64,000 nucleotides of DNA from Candidatus Krumholzibacteriota bacterium. Lineage in GTDB: Bacteria; Krumholzibacteriota; Krumholzibacteriia; LZORAL124-64-63. The notes below the pieces were generated by a model that ran no database searches, was not told the origin of the DNA, and saw only the letters and a list, made by a program, of their open reading frames with translations. Positions within the stretch are counted from its first letter, which is position 1, and each line of letters opens with the position of its first letter. This document shows positions 1 through 9,242 of the stretch, piece after piece. The position numbers and the translations under genes are program-made. The DNA lies in contig JAKLEB010000001.1 of assembly GCA_022711765.1 (NCBI GenBank), forward strand, positions 1,098,694-1,162,693, given 5' to 3'.

Positions 1-2
1 GC

Positions 3-134
3 CCGACCGAATTCTTCGCGACCGCCGTCGAGGTGTTCTTCGAGTTCCCGCGCGACCTGCGCCGCGAGTTCCCCGACGTCTATGCCGTGCTGGCGGAGTA
101 TCTCGAGCTCGACCCCGCGGGGTGGGGGGTTTGA
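3..134 (+). CDS. MtfA/M90-family zinc peptidase, C-terminal end only
   Basis: Only the last 43 codons are in the window; the start and the zinc-binding motif lie upstream of base 1. The visible tail (PTEFFATAVEVFFEFP, then LRREFPDVYAVLAEYLELDP) matches the conserved C-terminus of the MtfA/M90 peptidases, in which a PTEFFAVA...FFE...P..LYA.L segment follows the HExxH helix. MtfA is a cytosolic aminopeptidase-like protein that sequesters the Mlc repressor in Escherichia coli; whether that role applies here cannot be judged. The TGA stop lies inside the left arm of the long hairpin at 126-192. Family assignment is fairly good, function is inferred. Confidence 0.7.
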   Translation, partial: PTEFFATAVEVFFEFPRDLRREFPDVYAVLAEYLELDPAGWGV

Positions 135-192
135 ACGGTCCGCTGTCCGCGGGTGCTGCGCAAGCCCGCGGACAGCGGACCGTTCAAACCCC
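126..192. terminator. 28-bp perfect inverted repeat between convergent genes
   Basis: Arms at 126-153 and 165-192 are perfectly complementary over 28 bp around an 11-nt loop (TGCTGCGCAAG, 154-164). The left arm overlaps the stop codon of the peptidase gene and the element lies between two convergent genes, so it could stop transcription from both sides. It has no U-tract. The loop sequence recurs in the hairpin at 1586-1672. Confidence 0.75.
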
Positions 193-239
193 TGAGTGAT
201 CACCAGCAACGCTTACGCTGCGAAAACGACGCCGTCGAG

Positions 240-1421
240 CTACCTGCCTTCCGTCCTGAAGAGCGCTTTCACCTCGGACCAGGTGTAGGACTCGACGGGC
301 ATGGGGCCGCCGGCGAACGGCTCGTAGCGCACGATGACGTAGTGGGCGTCATCCATGGGATGGTGGTCGCGGTAGTCATCGATCCAGGCCGCGATCTGCG
401 CGGGGTCGGTCGTGCCCCAGTAGTTCCCCGTGAGGTCCAGGTCGTAGGGCTGCTGCAGGCCACCGCGCCCCCAGAGAGCCCGGACGGACATGCCGCCGCC
501 GTTGATAATGTGGTTGCCGTGGAAGTCCAGCGGGGAGTAGGCGACCTCGATCGAGGTGTAGCTGCCGCCCAGGAAGATGCAGTCCGTGACGGTCGTGACG
601 GTACCGTTCGTCGCGAAGAACCCCGCCCAGCCATTGCCTTCACCGTCGAACACATTGTCCTGTAGCGTAAATACGGAACCCGTCAGCAATCCAATCGCTG
701 GCGGATTCGCGCCGGTGACGCGGACATGGCATCTCTCGACGATGCCATGGGCCTGTTGTTCGAATTGGAAGCCGCCTTCGTAATCGTGGACGTTCGTGTC
801 TCGAACGACCCACCCCATGCCCCCGACACCGGAGACCGCATAGCGCAGGCCGTCGGCGAACTCGCATTCGGTAATTGAGATGTTGTTTGCGCGGAATGCA
901 GCAAGGCCTAGCTGTTGGGCGCCAAGAAACCGACAACGATCAAACGTGCTGCTTTCTAGCGACCATGTTGATACACCGATTTCGACGTCAGAGAACGCGC
1001 AGTTTTCGGCGCTGAGATTGGGGCCCTCGAAATGGACGCCTCTGTGCAGGCCGTTAACGGCCAGGTCCTTGACGTCTAGGTCGTCATTGTTGCAGGAGAT
1101 GCCGATCACGAAGATGGGGTAGTGGGGGTCGAAGTGATCCAACCCAATGACAGTCGCTTCAGGACCGCTACCCAGGAGGGTCAATCCCGGCGTCGTGATA
1201 TGTGCGCAGCACCATGTCTCCGAGACGTAGTCTGGCTCGAGCCGGTACTCCTCGAACCGGCCCGCGCCGATCCGGATCGTGTCCCCGGCTGCCGCTGCGT
1301 CGATCGCCTCGTAGATCACCGTGAAGTCGCCGCTGCCGTCCTTTTCGACCCGCCAGGTGCGCGCCGACGCCGGAGCTGCCGCCAGCACCCCCAGCACGAC
1401 GACGATCCACCTGGCACTCAC
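240..1421 (-). CDS. Secreted right-handed parallel beta-helix protein
   Basis: A 393-residue exported protein of unknown substrate. The chosen GTG start (VSARWIVVVLGVLAAAPASA) gives a clean Sec signal peptide and sits behind a purine-rich AGAGGGGG site; upstream in-frame sequence is low-complexity Arg/Pro-rich and not convincing. After a short segment with DGSGDFTVIYEAIDAA and GDTIRIGAG, typical of pectate-lyase-like and nitrous-oxide-D-type beta-helices, the chain consists of irregular repeats (CAFSDVEIGV, CRFLGAQQLGLAA, CEFADGLRYAVSG, CIFLGGSYTSIEV) of the Pbh1 type. The C-terminus (PMPVESYTWSEVKALFR) resembles the remnant encoded at 21391-21453. No catalytic signature is recognisable, so an adhesive or structural role is as likely as an enzymatic one. 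Confidence 0.85.
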   Translation of the reverse strand: MSARWIVVVLGVLAAAPASARTWRVEKDGSGDFTVIYEAIDAAAAGDTIRIGAGRFEEYRLEPDYVSETWCCAHITTPGLTLLGSGPEATVIGLDHFDPHYPIFVIGISCNNDDLDVKDLAVNGLHRGVHFEGPNLSAENCAFSDVEIGVSTWSLESSTFDRCRFLGAQQLGLAAFRANNISITECEFADGLRYAVSGVGGMGWVVRDTNVHDYEGGFQFEQQAHGIVERCHVRVTGANPPAIGLLTGSVFTLQDNVFDGEGNGWAGFFATNGTVTTVTDCIFLGGSYTSIEVAYSPLDFHGNHIINGGGMSVRALWGRGGLQQPYDLDLTGNYWGTTDPAQIAAWIDDYRDHHPMDDAHYVIVRYEPFAGGPMPVESYTWSEVKALFRTEGR

Positions 1422-1585
1422 GGGATCCCCCTCTTCGCGGCTCCGGATCCGATGGCACGCCGATTCTACCACGCCTGCGGTACGACCGGGTGGCGATACT
1501 AGCAGACAGCATCGAGGATGATCCGGCGCCGCCCTCGGCCCCCTCGAAGCGCCCGCATCCGGCGAGCGGCGCGCCGGCCCCGACG

Positions 1586-1672
1586 AGGTGGGCGGCCGGT
1601 CAGCGCTCCCCGACGCGAGCAGGCTTGCGCAGCACCTGAGCGCGTCGGGGAGCGCTGACCGGCCGCCCACCT
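1586..1672 (-). terminator. 32-bp perfect inverted repeat downstream of guaB
   Basis: Arms at 1586-1617 and 1641-1672 match perfectly over 32 bp around a 23-nt loop (1618-1640). The element begins 10 bp past the guaB stop and is the only obvious end signal for udk-hpt-guaB. Read on the guaB strand the loop contains TGCTGCGCAAGC, the same sequence as in the loop of the 126-192 hairpin, although the stems are unrelated. There is no U-tract. The rest of 1422-1682 has no gene that I can support. Confidence 0.75.
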
Positions 1673-1682
1673 GGCCGCGGCA

Positions 1683-3218
<1,536 letters not shown>

Positions 3219-3773
3219 TCAGGGCCTGAGCACCCCGATGAACGGCAGGTTCCGGTACTTCTCCTCGTAGTCGAGGCCGTAACCCACCACGAACTCCTTC
3301 GGGATCTCGAACCCGCGGTAGTCGACCCGCACGTCCTTCTGGCGCGCCGCCGCCTTGTCGAGCAGCGTGCAGACGCGGATGCTGCGCGGCGTGCGCGTGT
3401 GCAGCAGCTCGACGAGATGGCTGAGCGTGAGGCCGCTGTCCACGATGTCCTCGACGATGATCACGTCGCGGTCGGTGATGTTGGTCCGCAGGTCCTTCTC
3501 GATCTTCACGACGCCGGTGGACTGCGTGCCGCCCTCGTAGCTCGAGACCGCCATGAAGTCGATCTCGTGGTCGGCCGCCACGCAGCGCGTGAGATCGGAC
3601 AGGAACATGTAGGCGCCCTTGAGGATGCACACCAGCACCGGCAGCGAGCTGCGGTAGTCGCGGCTGATCTCGTTGCCCAGCTCGCGGACGCGCAGGCCCA
3701 ACTCCGCCGAGCCGATCAGCACGCGGTCCAGGTGCGGCAGGCGGCGCAGGTAGTCCTGGTCATCGTAGGTCAC
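3219..3773 (-). CDS. hpt: Hypoxanthine phosphoribosyltransferase
   Basis: Transfers the phosphoribosyl group of PRPP to hypoxanthine or guanine, returning purine bases to IMP and GMP. The 184-residue product carries the PRPP-binding loop VIIVEDIVDSGLTL (about 104-117) and the family segments LVCILKGAYMFLSDL and VGYGLDYEEKYRNLPFIGVL, which place it with bacterial Hpt rather than with other phosphoribosyltransferases. The GTG start is chosen because it overlaps the udk stop as GTGA and is preceded by GGAG eight bases upstream, indicating translational coupling. Its product IMP is the substrate of the downstream GuaB, so the operon order follows the pathway. Confidence 0.95.
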   Translation of the reverse strand: MTYDDQDYLRRLPHLDRVLIGSAELGLRVRELGNEISRDYRSSLPVLVCILKGAYMFLSDLTRCVAADHEIDFMAVSSYEGGTQSTGVVKIEKDLRTNITDRDVIIVEDIVDSGLTLSHLVELLHTRTPRSIRVCTLLDKAAARQKDVRVDYRGFEIPKEFVVGYGLDYEEKYRNLPFIGVLRP

Positions 3774-4471
3774 GGCGTGTCTCCGTTCACCTCGGCCACG
3801 GCGGCCGGACGCTCCTCGCGTCCGCCGTGCCGCGCCCGGAGGATCTCGTTGATCTTGCTGACGATCAGGTCGATGGCGACCCGGTTGTGGCCGCCTTCGG
3901 GGATGATCAGGTGGGCGTGGCGCTTGCTCGGCTCGCAGAACTGGAGGTGCATGGGGCGAACGACCTCCCGGTACTGCCGCACGACCGACTCCAGGCTGCG
4001 GCCACGCTCGCTGATGTCGCGCGTCAGACGCCGGATGAGCCGCTCGTCGGCGTCGACGTCGACGTACAAGCGGATGTCCATCAGCTCCCGCAACGCCTCG
4101 TTCTCCAGGACGAGGATCCCCTCGACGAACACGATGTCGGCCGGCTCGACCCGGCGCGTGACGGCCGTGCGGCTGTGGGTCGCGTAGTCGTAGACCGGGA
4201 CGTCGACCGTCTCGCCGGCGCGGAGCGCCTCCAGGTGGCGCACCAGGAGCTCGGTCTCGAACGCCTGCGGATGGTCGTAGTTGATCTGGGTCCGCTCGGC
4301 GGGCGGCAGGTGGGAGTTGTCGCGGTAGTACGAATCGTGGTGCAGGATCGCCACCGTGCGTCCCGGCGCCTGCTCGCGCACCCGCTCGGCCACGGTCGTC
4401 TTGCCGGAGCCGGAGCCGCCGGCGATCCCGATGACGACCGGCGGGAGCGGGTGTGCGTCTGGACGCGACAT
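3770..4471 (-). CDS. udk: Uridine kinase
   Basis: Phosphorylates uridine and cytidine to UMP and CMP using a nucleoside triphosphate. The P-loop GGSGSGKTT lies near residues 18-26, followed by HHDSYYRD (the uridine-binding region) and NYDHPQAFET, both characteristic of the uridine kinase/PRK family; DIRLYVDVDADERLIRRLTRD is the usual lid and Arg-rich helix. An upstream in-frame GTG at 4492 would add seven residues, but the ATG at 4471 fits the promoter spacing, which implies a leaderless message. No Shine-Dalgarno sequence is seen before this ATG. First gene of udk-hpt-guaB; its stop overlaps the hpt start. Confidence 0.93.
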   Translation of the reverse strand: MSRPDAHPLPPVVIGIAGGSGSGKTTVAERVREQAPGRTVAILHHDSYYRDNSHLPPAERTQINYDHPQAFETELLVRHLEALRAGETVDVPVYDYATHSRTAVTRRVEPADIVFVEGILVLENEALRELMDIRLYVDVDADERLIRRLTRDISERGRSLESVVRQYREVVRPMHLQFCEPSKRHAHLIIPEGGHNRVAIDLIVSKINEILRARHGGREERPAAVAEVNGDTP

Positions 4472-4506
4472 GGCCGAACAATATCCAGGCACCCTGCGAC
4501 TGTCAA
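4469..4506 (-). promoter_or_regulatory. Sigma70-type promoter of udk, predicted leaderless
   Basis: On the minus strand, TTGACA (4501-4506) is followed after exactly 17 bp by TATTGT (4478-4483). Only 6 nt separate that -10 box from the ATG at 4471-4469, so initiation 7 nt downstream of the -10 would fall on the A of the start codon. No ribosome-binding site is present between them. Confidence 0.7.
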
Positions 4507-4570
4507 CGCGCCGCGGGATTTCGCAGCCTCCGCCGCGATCCCGTCCGCGTCCGCCCGCCCGCCGGCGCCA

Positions 4571-4614
4571 TTGACCGGCGGCGCATTATAGCGTACTAAT
4601 TTGGTCCGTATTAG
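4571..4614 (+). promoter_or_regulatory. Putative promoter with overlapping dyad for the 4657 operon
   Basis: TTGACC (4571-4576) lies 17 bp from TACTAA (4594-4599), a plausible -35/-10 pair in a short AT-rich island. An inverted repeat CTAAT-N9-ATTAG (4596-4600 and 4610-4614) overlaps the -10 box and the expected start site, the usual position for a repressor operator. The -10 match is weak, so this is a candidate only. Confidence 0.4.
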
Positions 4615-4656
4615 ACGATGCGCTCGCCGGAACTCGTCCGGACAGGCAGGTCGATC

Positions 4657-5544
4657 ATGATCACGTCGTCCCTTGCCGTGCTGGGACCCTTCGAGGCCAT
4701 CCCCTACGTCGGCACGCCGCTCGCCCTGATCGCCTTCGTGGTGGCCGTCGCGGCGTCGGTCTACCGCGCCCGCCTCGCCGAGCGCCGCAAGCTGATCGAG
4801 ACCGCCCCGGCGGAACAGCGCGGCGAGCTCATGGTCGCCGCGATCCGCGACTTCTCGACCGTCCCGCTCGAGAACCTGACCAAGGAGCAGCGCTTCCAGC
4901 TCGCGCTGCGGCTCATCGAGGAGCGCCAGGCCCGGTTCCGGGTCACGACGATCGTCGCCGTCACGGTCGCGGCCGCCCTCGCGGTGGCGGTCCTGGTCGC
5001 GGGCCGCGGCGAGGCATCGACGAACCTCGTCGTGCGGCTCCACGGACCGGGCGGCGAGGTCGAGATCGTGGACGAGGGCCTGGTGGTCCTCGACGCCGGC
5101 GGACTGCGCCTCGAGAGCGCGGTCGGACCGGACGGCCAGGCCCGATTCGAGAACCTGCCGGAGAACGCCTACGAGCACGGGGTGACGATCCTCGCGTCCG
5201 CGCCCGGCCTCGAGCCGGTCGCGCCGATGACGCTGCGGGAAGCGCCGGCGGGCGGCGCCGTCTACGTGGCGATGCGGCCGCAGTCGACGGTCCTGCGCGG
5301 CACGGTGCTCGCCGCGGACACGTCCCGGACGCCGCTGGCGGACGTGGTCGTGAACGTCGACAGCGGAGCCGCGTGCGACACCACCGACGCCCAGGGCAAT
5401 TTCCGGCTCGTGGTCGCCCGGGCGCCCGGGACCCGCGTCCCGCTGCAGCTGGTCCGCGACGGCGAGCTCGGTTTCGACGACGCGGTCACCCTCGCCGCCG
5501 AGCCCGCCCTCGTGCTGCGCTTCGATCCGGGCGACGAGCGATGA
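4657..5544 (+). CDS. Two-TM membrane protein with carboxypeptidase-regulatory-like domain
   Basis: A 295-residue protein of unknown function. Two hydrophobic segments are visible: LALIAFVVAVAASVYRARLA near the N-terminus and VTTIVAVTVAAALAVAVLVAG at about 95-117, separated by a charged helical loop. The remaining half should lie on one face of the membrane and ends in a beta-sandwich of the carboxypeptidase-regulatory type (VLRGTVLAADTSRTPLADVVV, then TTDAQGNFRLVV). The ATG at 4657 has an AGGCAGG site six bases upstream; another ATG at 4618 has none. Its stop overlaps the next start as ATGA, so it is coupled to the following gene. I do not recognise the family of the N-terminal half. Confidence 0.7.
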   Translation: MITSSLAVLGPFEAIPYVGTPLALIAFVVAVAASVYRARLAERRKLIETAPAEQRGELMVAAIRDFSTVPLENLTKEQRFQLALRLIEERQARFRVTTIVAVTVAAALAVAVLVAGRGEASTNLVVRLHGPGGEVEIVDEGLVVLDAGGLRLESAVGPDGQARFENLPENAYEHGVTILASAPGLEPVAPMTLREAPAGGAVYVAMRPQSTVLRGTVLAADTSRTPLADVVVNVDSGAACDTTDAQGNFRLVVARAPGTRVPLQLVRDGELGFDDAVTLAAEPALVLRFDPGDER

Positions 5545-6524
5545 TGCGCCGCGCGCTCGTGCCGTGGCTTCCGCTGCTCGTGGCCGCCACCGCCGGCGCC
5601 CAGACGGCGATCCTGCGCGGCCGGGTCGTGACCCTGGACGGCCGGCCGGCGCCCGAGGCGCGGCTCGGGATCGTGGGCCACGCGGCTCAGCTGGCGATCC
5701 GCGCCCCGAGCGGCGAGTTCGAGCAGGCGCTGTCCGGAGCGCCGCCGCAGGTCTCGGTCACGAGTCTCGACGACGAACTCGCCGTGCTGTATCCGCTCGA
5801 CGGCCTGGTGCCGGTCCCGCGCGACCCGGCGGTCCTCGTGACGCTGGTCGTCGGTGAGCCGGAGCGCGAGTCGATCGGCGACCTGCTCGCGGAGCGCCTC
5901 GTCGCGCTCGAGGCGACCCTCGCCGCGAACGGGGTCCGCTTCGACGCCGCGAGCGACAGCCTCAGCGCGTCGCTCGCGCGGGTGCTCGGCATGCTGCAGC
6001 TCGACGAGGCCGAGCTGCGGGAAGCGGTCGTGTTCCAGCGCGAGCAGGCCGCGACGCGGCCGGAGATCCTGCGCACGGTCGACACCTACCTGCGGGCGCT
6101 CGCCGACCTGCGGGACGGCTTCCGGACGTTCGCGCCGCTGGCCCGTAAGGAACGTCCGGCGCTCGACGCCCTGCAGCGGACCATGGCGGCGTACGACGCC
6201 GCGTTCACCGCCCTGCACGATAACCGCCACGCCTACGAGAGCCAGATCCGCAGCTACTGGCCCGCCCCGCGCGCGGACCTGCTGGCACGGTCCCTGGCCG
6301 ACGTCTACCTCGAGGCGGTCGAGAACATCCACCGGGCGCTCGTCCTGCCCCTGAACCCGCGGCTCGTCGACCTGCAGCGGGTCCACGGCGCGGATCCGCC
6401 GCCGCGCGCCGCGGTCGAATCGGCCGTCGGCGAGATCACCGCGGCCGCGGACCGGATCGAGGTCCGCGAGGCTGCGCTCCTGCAGCGCGTCGGCGAGCTG
6501 CGCGAAGCGCTCGCGCGCGAATGA
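5541..6524 (+). CDS. Exported protein of unknown function, coupled to the 4657 gene
   Basis: A 327-residue protein with a short signal peptide (RRALVPWLPLLVAATAGAQ). A beta-sandwich-like segment follows (ILRGRVVTLDGRPAPEARLGI), similar to carboxypeptidase-regulatory domains; the rest, from about residue 110, is predicted helical by eye, rich in Leu, Glu and Arg with heptad-like spacing (RLVALEATLAANGV, EAALLQRVGELREALARE). Two tandem ATG codons start the gene; the first overlaps the previous stop as ATGA. It probably works with its neighbour at the membrane, but no enzymatic motif is visible and I cannot name a family. Confidence 0.65.
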   Translation: MMRRALVPWLPLLVAATAGAQTAILRGRVVTLDGRPAPEARLGIVGHAAQLAIRAPSGEFEQALSGAPPQVSVTSLDDELAVLYPLDGLVPVPRDPAVLVTLVVGEPERESIGDLLAERLVALEATLAANGVRFDAASDSLSASLARVLGMLQLDEAELREAVVFQREQAATRPEILRTVDTYLRALADLRDGFRTFAPLARKERPALDALQRTMAAYDAAFTALHDNRHAYESQIRSYWPAPRADLLARSLADVYLEAVENIHRALVLPLNPRLVDLQRVHGADPPPRAAVESAVGEITAAADRIEVREAALLQRVGELREALARE

Positions 6525-6556
6525 CGCTGCGCCAACCCGGCAACGAGGTGACGATC

Positions 6557-6967
6557 ATGACCATTCGGACCTGCGGCGCCGCCATCCTCGCGGGCGCGCT
6601 CGCCTTCGCCGGCTGCCAGGGCGAGGACGGCGCGGGCGAGCCGGCCCCCCTGTTGACGATCACCAACTCCTGGGCCGACGAGACGGACTCCGCGCACACC
6701 TTCGACCTGGTCGCGGACGACGAGGACGGGCGCGCTGCGGGGACGTTCACGGGCGTCGAGACCCTGCCCGACTTCACGCAGTTCAGCCTCGCCGGCTCCT
6801 GGGCGGACGGCGCCGTGCGCTTCACGGTCTTCCGCCTGGTCGAGGTCGTCTACGAGGCCGAGTATGCCGCGGACAATCCGACGCGCCTCGTATTCTCCTC
6901 GGCCGAGGGCGACCTGGTCCTCGTCCGCGACGCGGGCCGCATCCGCGCCGGCGACCCGGCGCCTTGA
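6557..6967 (+). CDS. Small lipoprotein of unknown function
   Basis: A 136-residue product with a lipoprotein signal: Lys/Arg-poor n-region, hydrophobic AAILAGALAFAG and lipobox Cys in FAGCQG. The mature part is short, acidic and probably all-beta (AAGTFTGVETLPDFTQFSLAGSW, split by charged turns), reminiscent of small beta-barrel lipocalin-like lipoproteins, but no family is recognised. The ATG at 6557 has a GAGGTG site at normal spacing; a further ATG at 6521 would overlap the upstream stop. Third gene of the 4657-6967 unit, which therefore consists of a membrane protein, an exported protein and a lipoprotein. Confidence 0.65.
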   Translation: MTIRTCGAAILAGALAFAGCQGEDGAGEPAPLLTITNSWADETDSAHTFDLVADDEDGRAAGTFTGVETLPDFTQFSLAGSWADGAVRFTVFRLVEVVYEAEYAADNPTRLVFSSAEGDLVLVRDAGRIRAGDPAP

Positions 6968-7012
6968 CGCCCGCGCCGGCCGTCCGCTAGCATCTGCGGC
7001 CGAGGTCCGAGC

Positions 7013-7495
7013 GTGCGCGTATCTTCGAGCGAACCCGACGCCGACGCCGGCCGGCGCCGATCCGGCGACGGCGGGCCGGCCGTCCCGATCCACGGCCTCG
7101 GCGTCGACCTCTGCCGCGTGGATCGCCTGGCCCGCGCGCTGGCCGCCGAAAATTCGGAGTTTATCACGACCGTATTTCGGCCCGCGGAGATCGCCCGCAG
7201 CCGGCGCAGCCCCCGGCCGGCAGGCTGGCTGGCCGCCTGTTTCGCCGCGAAGGAAGCCGTCATCAAATCCCTTGCCGGAGCCGAGGGGCGAGGCGCATTT
7301 TGGCAGGACATCGAGATCGAAGACCGGGGCCGCGGCCAGACGATCGCGGTCCTGCACGGCCGGCTCGCGGCGATCGCAGATCAGCTCGGCGTGCGTTCGA
7401 TCGGCGTCGCCTGCGCGCACGACCGCGACTATGCCACGGCCTGCGCCATCGCATCGGGCCCGTGCGGCCTGCCACCGGAGGTCGGAACATCGTGA
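7013..7495 (+). CDS. acpS: Holo-[acyl-carrier-protein] synthase
   Basis: Transfers 4'-phosphopantetheine from CoA to the conserved Ser of an acyl carrier protein. The family signatures are present: GLGVDLCRVDRL with metal ligand Asp32, and FAAKEAVIKSL with Glu81 and the catalytic-site Lys. At 160 residues it is longer than typical AcpS (about 125) because of a charged N-terminal extension of some 26 residues, which may be an artefact of the GTG start; no better in-frame start is obvious. The stop overlaps the next gene as GTGA. The stand-alone carrier protein encoded at 9243 is an obvious local substrate, although AcpS may also serve the main fatty acid synthase. Confidence 0.92.
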   Translation: MRVSSSEPDADAGRRRSGDGGPAVPIHGLGVDLCRVDRLARALAAENSEFITTVFRPAEIARSRRSPRPAGWLAACFAAKEAVIKSLAGAEGRGAFWQDIEIEDRGRGQTIAVLHGRLAAIADQLGVRSIGVACAHDRDYATACAIASGPCGLPPEVGTS

Positions 7496-9186
7496 CCGTC
7501 ACATACGCGGAGAGGCTCCAGGGATTCGACTGGTCGCTCGCGGAGAAGGACCTCGGCATTCGCCGCGGCGACCCGCTGAACATCGGCTGGCACTGCAGCG
7601 ACCGGCTCTGCGAGCTGGGCCTCGCCCGGAAACCCGCCCTGATCTGGGAGGACCACACCGGCGAGAGCCATACCTACACCTTCGACGACGTCCGCCGGTA
7701 CTCCGACGCCATCGCCGCGCACCTCCTCTCGGTCGGCCTGAAGCCCGGCGACCGCATCTGCCTGTTCATGGATCGCCTTGCGGAGCTCTACATCGGGTTT
7801 CTCGGCGTCCTCAAGATGGGCGGCATCGTGCAGCCGCTGTTCTCGGCCTTCGGCGAGGACTCGCTGTGGACCCGGCTCGACAACGCCGGCACCGCCGCGG
7901 TCATCACGCAGATGAAGCACGTCAAGAAGGTGCGCCGCATCAAGGAGCGGCTGCCCCAGCTGCGCCACATCTTCGTCGTGGACGGCGCGGGTCAGGCGCT
8001 CAAGGCGCCCGAGACGGCCCTGGCGATGCGCGAGCTGCCGCGGCCGGCGGGCTTCAAGGTCCACCCGACCACCGCCGAGACGCCCTCGGTCCTGCACTAC
8101 ACCTCGGGCACGACCGGCCAGCCCAAGGGTGCGCAGCACGTCCACTACTCGATCGTCTCGCAGTACCTCACGGCGAAGTGGGTCCTCGACCTGCGGCCCG
8201 ACGACATCTACTGGTGCAACGCCGATCCGGGCTGGGTCACCGGCACGTCCTACGGCATCATCGGCCCCTGGGCCAACGGCGTCACGCAGGTCGTGCTGGA
8301 CGCCGGGTTCAACGCCGAGGCCTGGTACCGCTTCATGGCGAAGCACCGGGTGACCGTGTGGTACTCGGCGCCGACGGCGATCCGCCTGTTGATGCGCGAC
8401 GGCAACGAGCTCGTCCGCCGGTTCGACCTCTCGAGCCTGCGGCACCTCTGCAGCGTCGGCGAGCCGCTCAACGCCGAGGCGGTCATCTGGTCGCAGGAGG
8501 TGTTCGGCAAGCCGTTCCACGACACCTTCTGGCAGACCGAGACCGGCTGCATCGTCATCACCAATTTCCCCGGCATGAAGGTCAAGCCCGGCTCGATGGG
8601 CCGGCCGTTCCCCGGCATCACCGCCACGGTCGTGGACCCGGCGACCGGCGAGCCGCGCACCGGCCCCGGCCAGGTCGGCGTGATCGCGCTGCGACCTGGC
8701 TGGCCCTCGCAGATCCGGGGCTACTGGAACAATCCCGAGGGCTACCGCAAGAAGTTCGTCAACGGCTGGTACCTCTGCGGCGACCGCGCGAGCATCGACC
8801 CGGACGGCTATTTCTGGTTCGTCGGCCGCGACGACGACGTGATCAACACCGGCGGCCATCTCGTCGGACCGTTCGAGATCGAATCGGCGCTGCTCGAGCA
8901 TCCGGCCGTCGCCGAGTCGGCGGCGGTCGCCACGCCCGACAAGGTGAACATGGAGGTCGTCAAGGCCTTCGTGGCCCTGAAGCCGGGCTACGAGCCGGAC
9001 GACGACCTCGAGCTCGAGATCATGAACTTCATCCGCAAGAAGCTGTCTCCGCTCGCGATGCCGCAGTCCATCGAGTTCGTCGACTCGCTGCCGAAGACCC
9101 GCAGCGGCAAGATCATCCGCCGGATCCTGCGCGCGCAGGAGTTCGGCGAGCCGGTGGGCGATATCTCGACGCTCATGAACGATTGA
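7492..9186 (+). CDS. AMP-forming acyl-CoA/acyl-ACP synthetase (AcsA-like)
   Basis: A 564-residue ANL-superfamily adenylating enzyme that activates a carboxylic acid as acyl-AMP and passes it to a thiol. Motifs in order: P-loop YTSGTTGQPKG (about 203-213), DTFWQTETG (A5), YLCGDRASIDPDGYFWFVGRDDDVI (A7-A8 hinge) and the C-terminal lysine motif KTRSGKIIRR. Overall it resembles short/medium-chain acyl-CoA synthetases such as Bacillus AcsA. The GTG start overlaps acpS by four bases and has GGAGG upstream. Its position between acpS and an acyl carrier protein suggests the acceptor could be that carrier rather than CoA; this is inference. Confidence 0.92.
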   Translation: MTVTYAERLQGFDWSLAEKDLGIRRGDPLNIGWHCSDRLCELGLARKPALIWEDHTGESHTYTFDDVRRYSDAIAAHLLSVGLKPGDRICLFMDRLAELYIGFLGVLKMGGIVQPLFSAFGEDSLWTRLDNAGTAAVITQMKHVKKVRRIKERLPQLRHIFVVDGAGQALKAPETALAMRELPRPAGFKVHPTTAETPSVLHYTSGTTGQPKGAQHVHYSIVSQYLTAKWVLDLRPDDIYWCNADPGWVTGTSYGIIGPWANGVTQVVLDAGFNAEAWYRFMAKHRVTVWYSAPTAIRLLMRDGNELVRRFDLSSLRHLCSVGEPLNAEAVIWSQEVFGKPFHDTFWQTETGCIVITNFPGMKVKPGSMGRPFPGITATVVDPATGEPRTGPGQVGVIALRPGWPSQIRGYWNNPEGYRKKFVNGWYLCGDRASIDPDGYFWFVGRDDDVINTGGHLVGPFEIESALLEHPAVAESAAVATPDKVNMEVVKAFVALKPGYEPDDDLELEIMNFIRKKLSPLAMPQSIEFVDSLPKTRSGKIIRRILRAQEFGEPVGDISTLMND

Positions 9187-9190
9187 CGCC

Positions 9191-9207
9191 GCGGGCCGCC
9201 GGCCCGC
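9191..9207 (+). other. Intercistronic stem-loop upstream of the ACP gene
   Basis: GCGGGCC, a 3-nt GCC loop and GGCCCGC form a perfect 7-bp stem in the 56-bp gap between the ligase and the acyl carrier protein. It could act as an mRNA processing or stability element raising expression of the small carrier gene. Such a short GC palindrome may also be chance in this composition. Confidence 0.35.
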
Positions 9208-9242
9208 CGACCGGAAACCGAAACCCGAACCGGGAGCGACCC

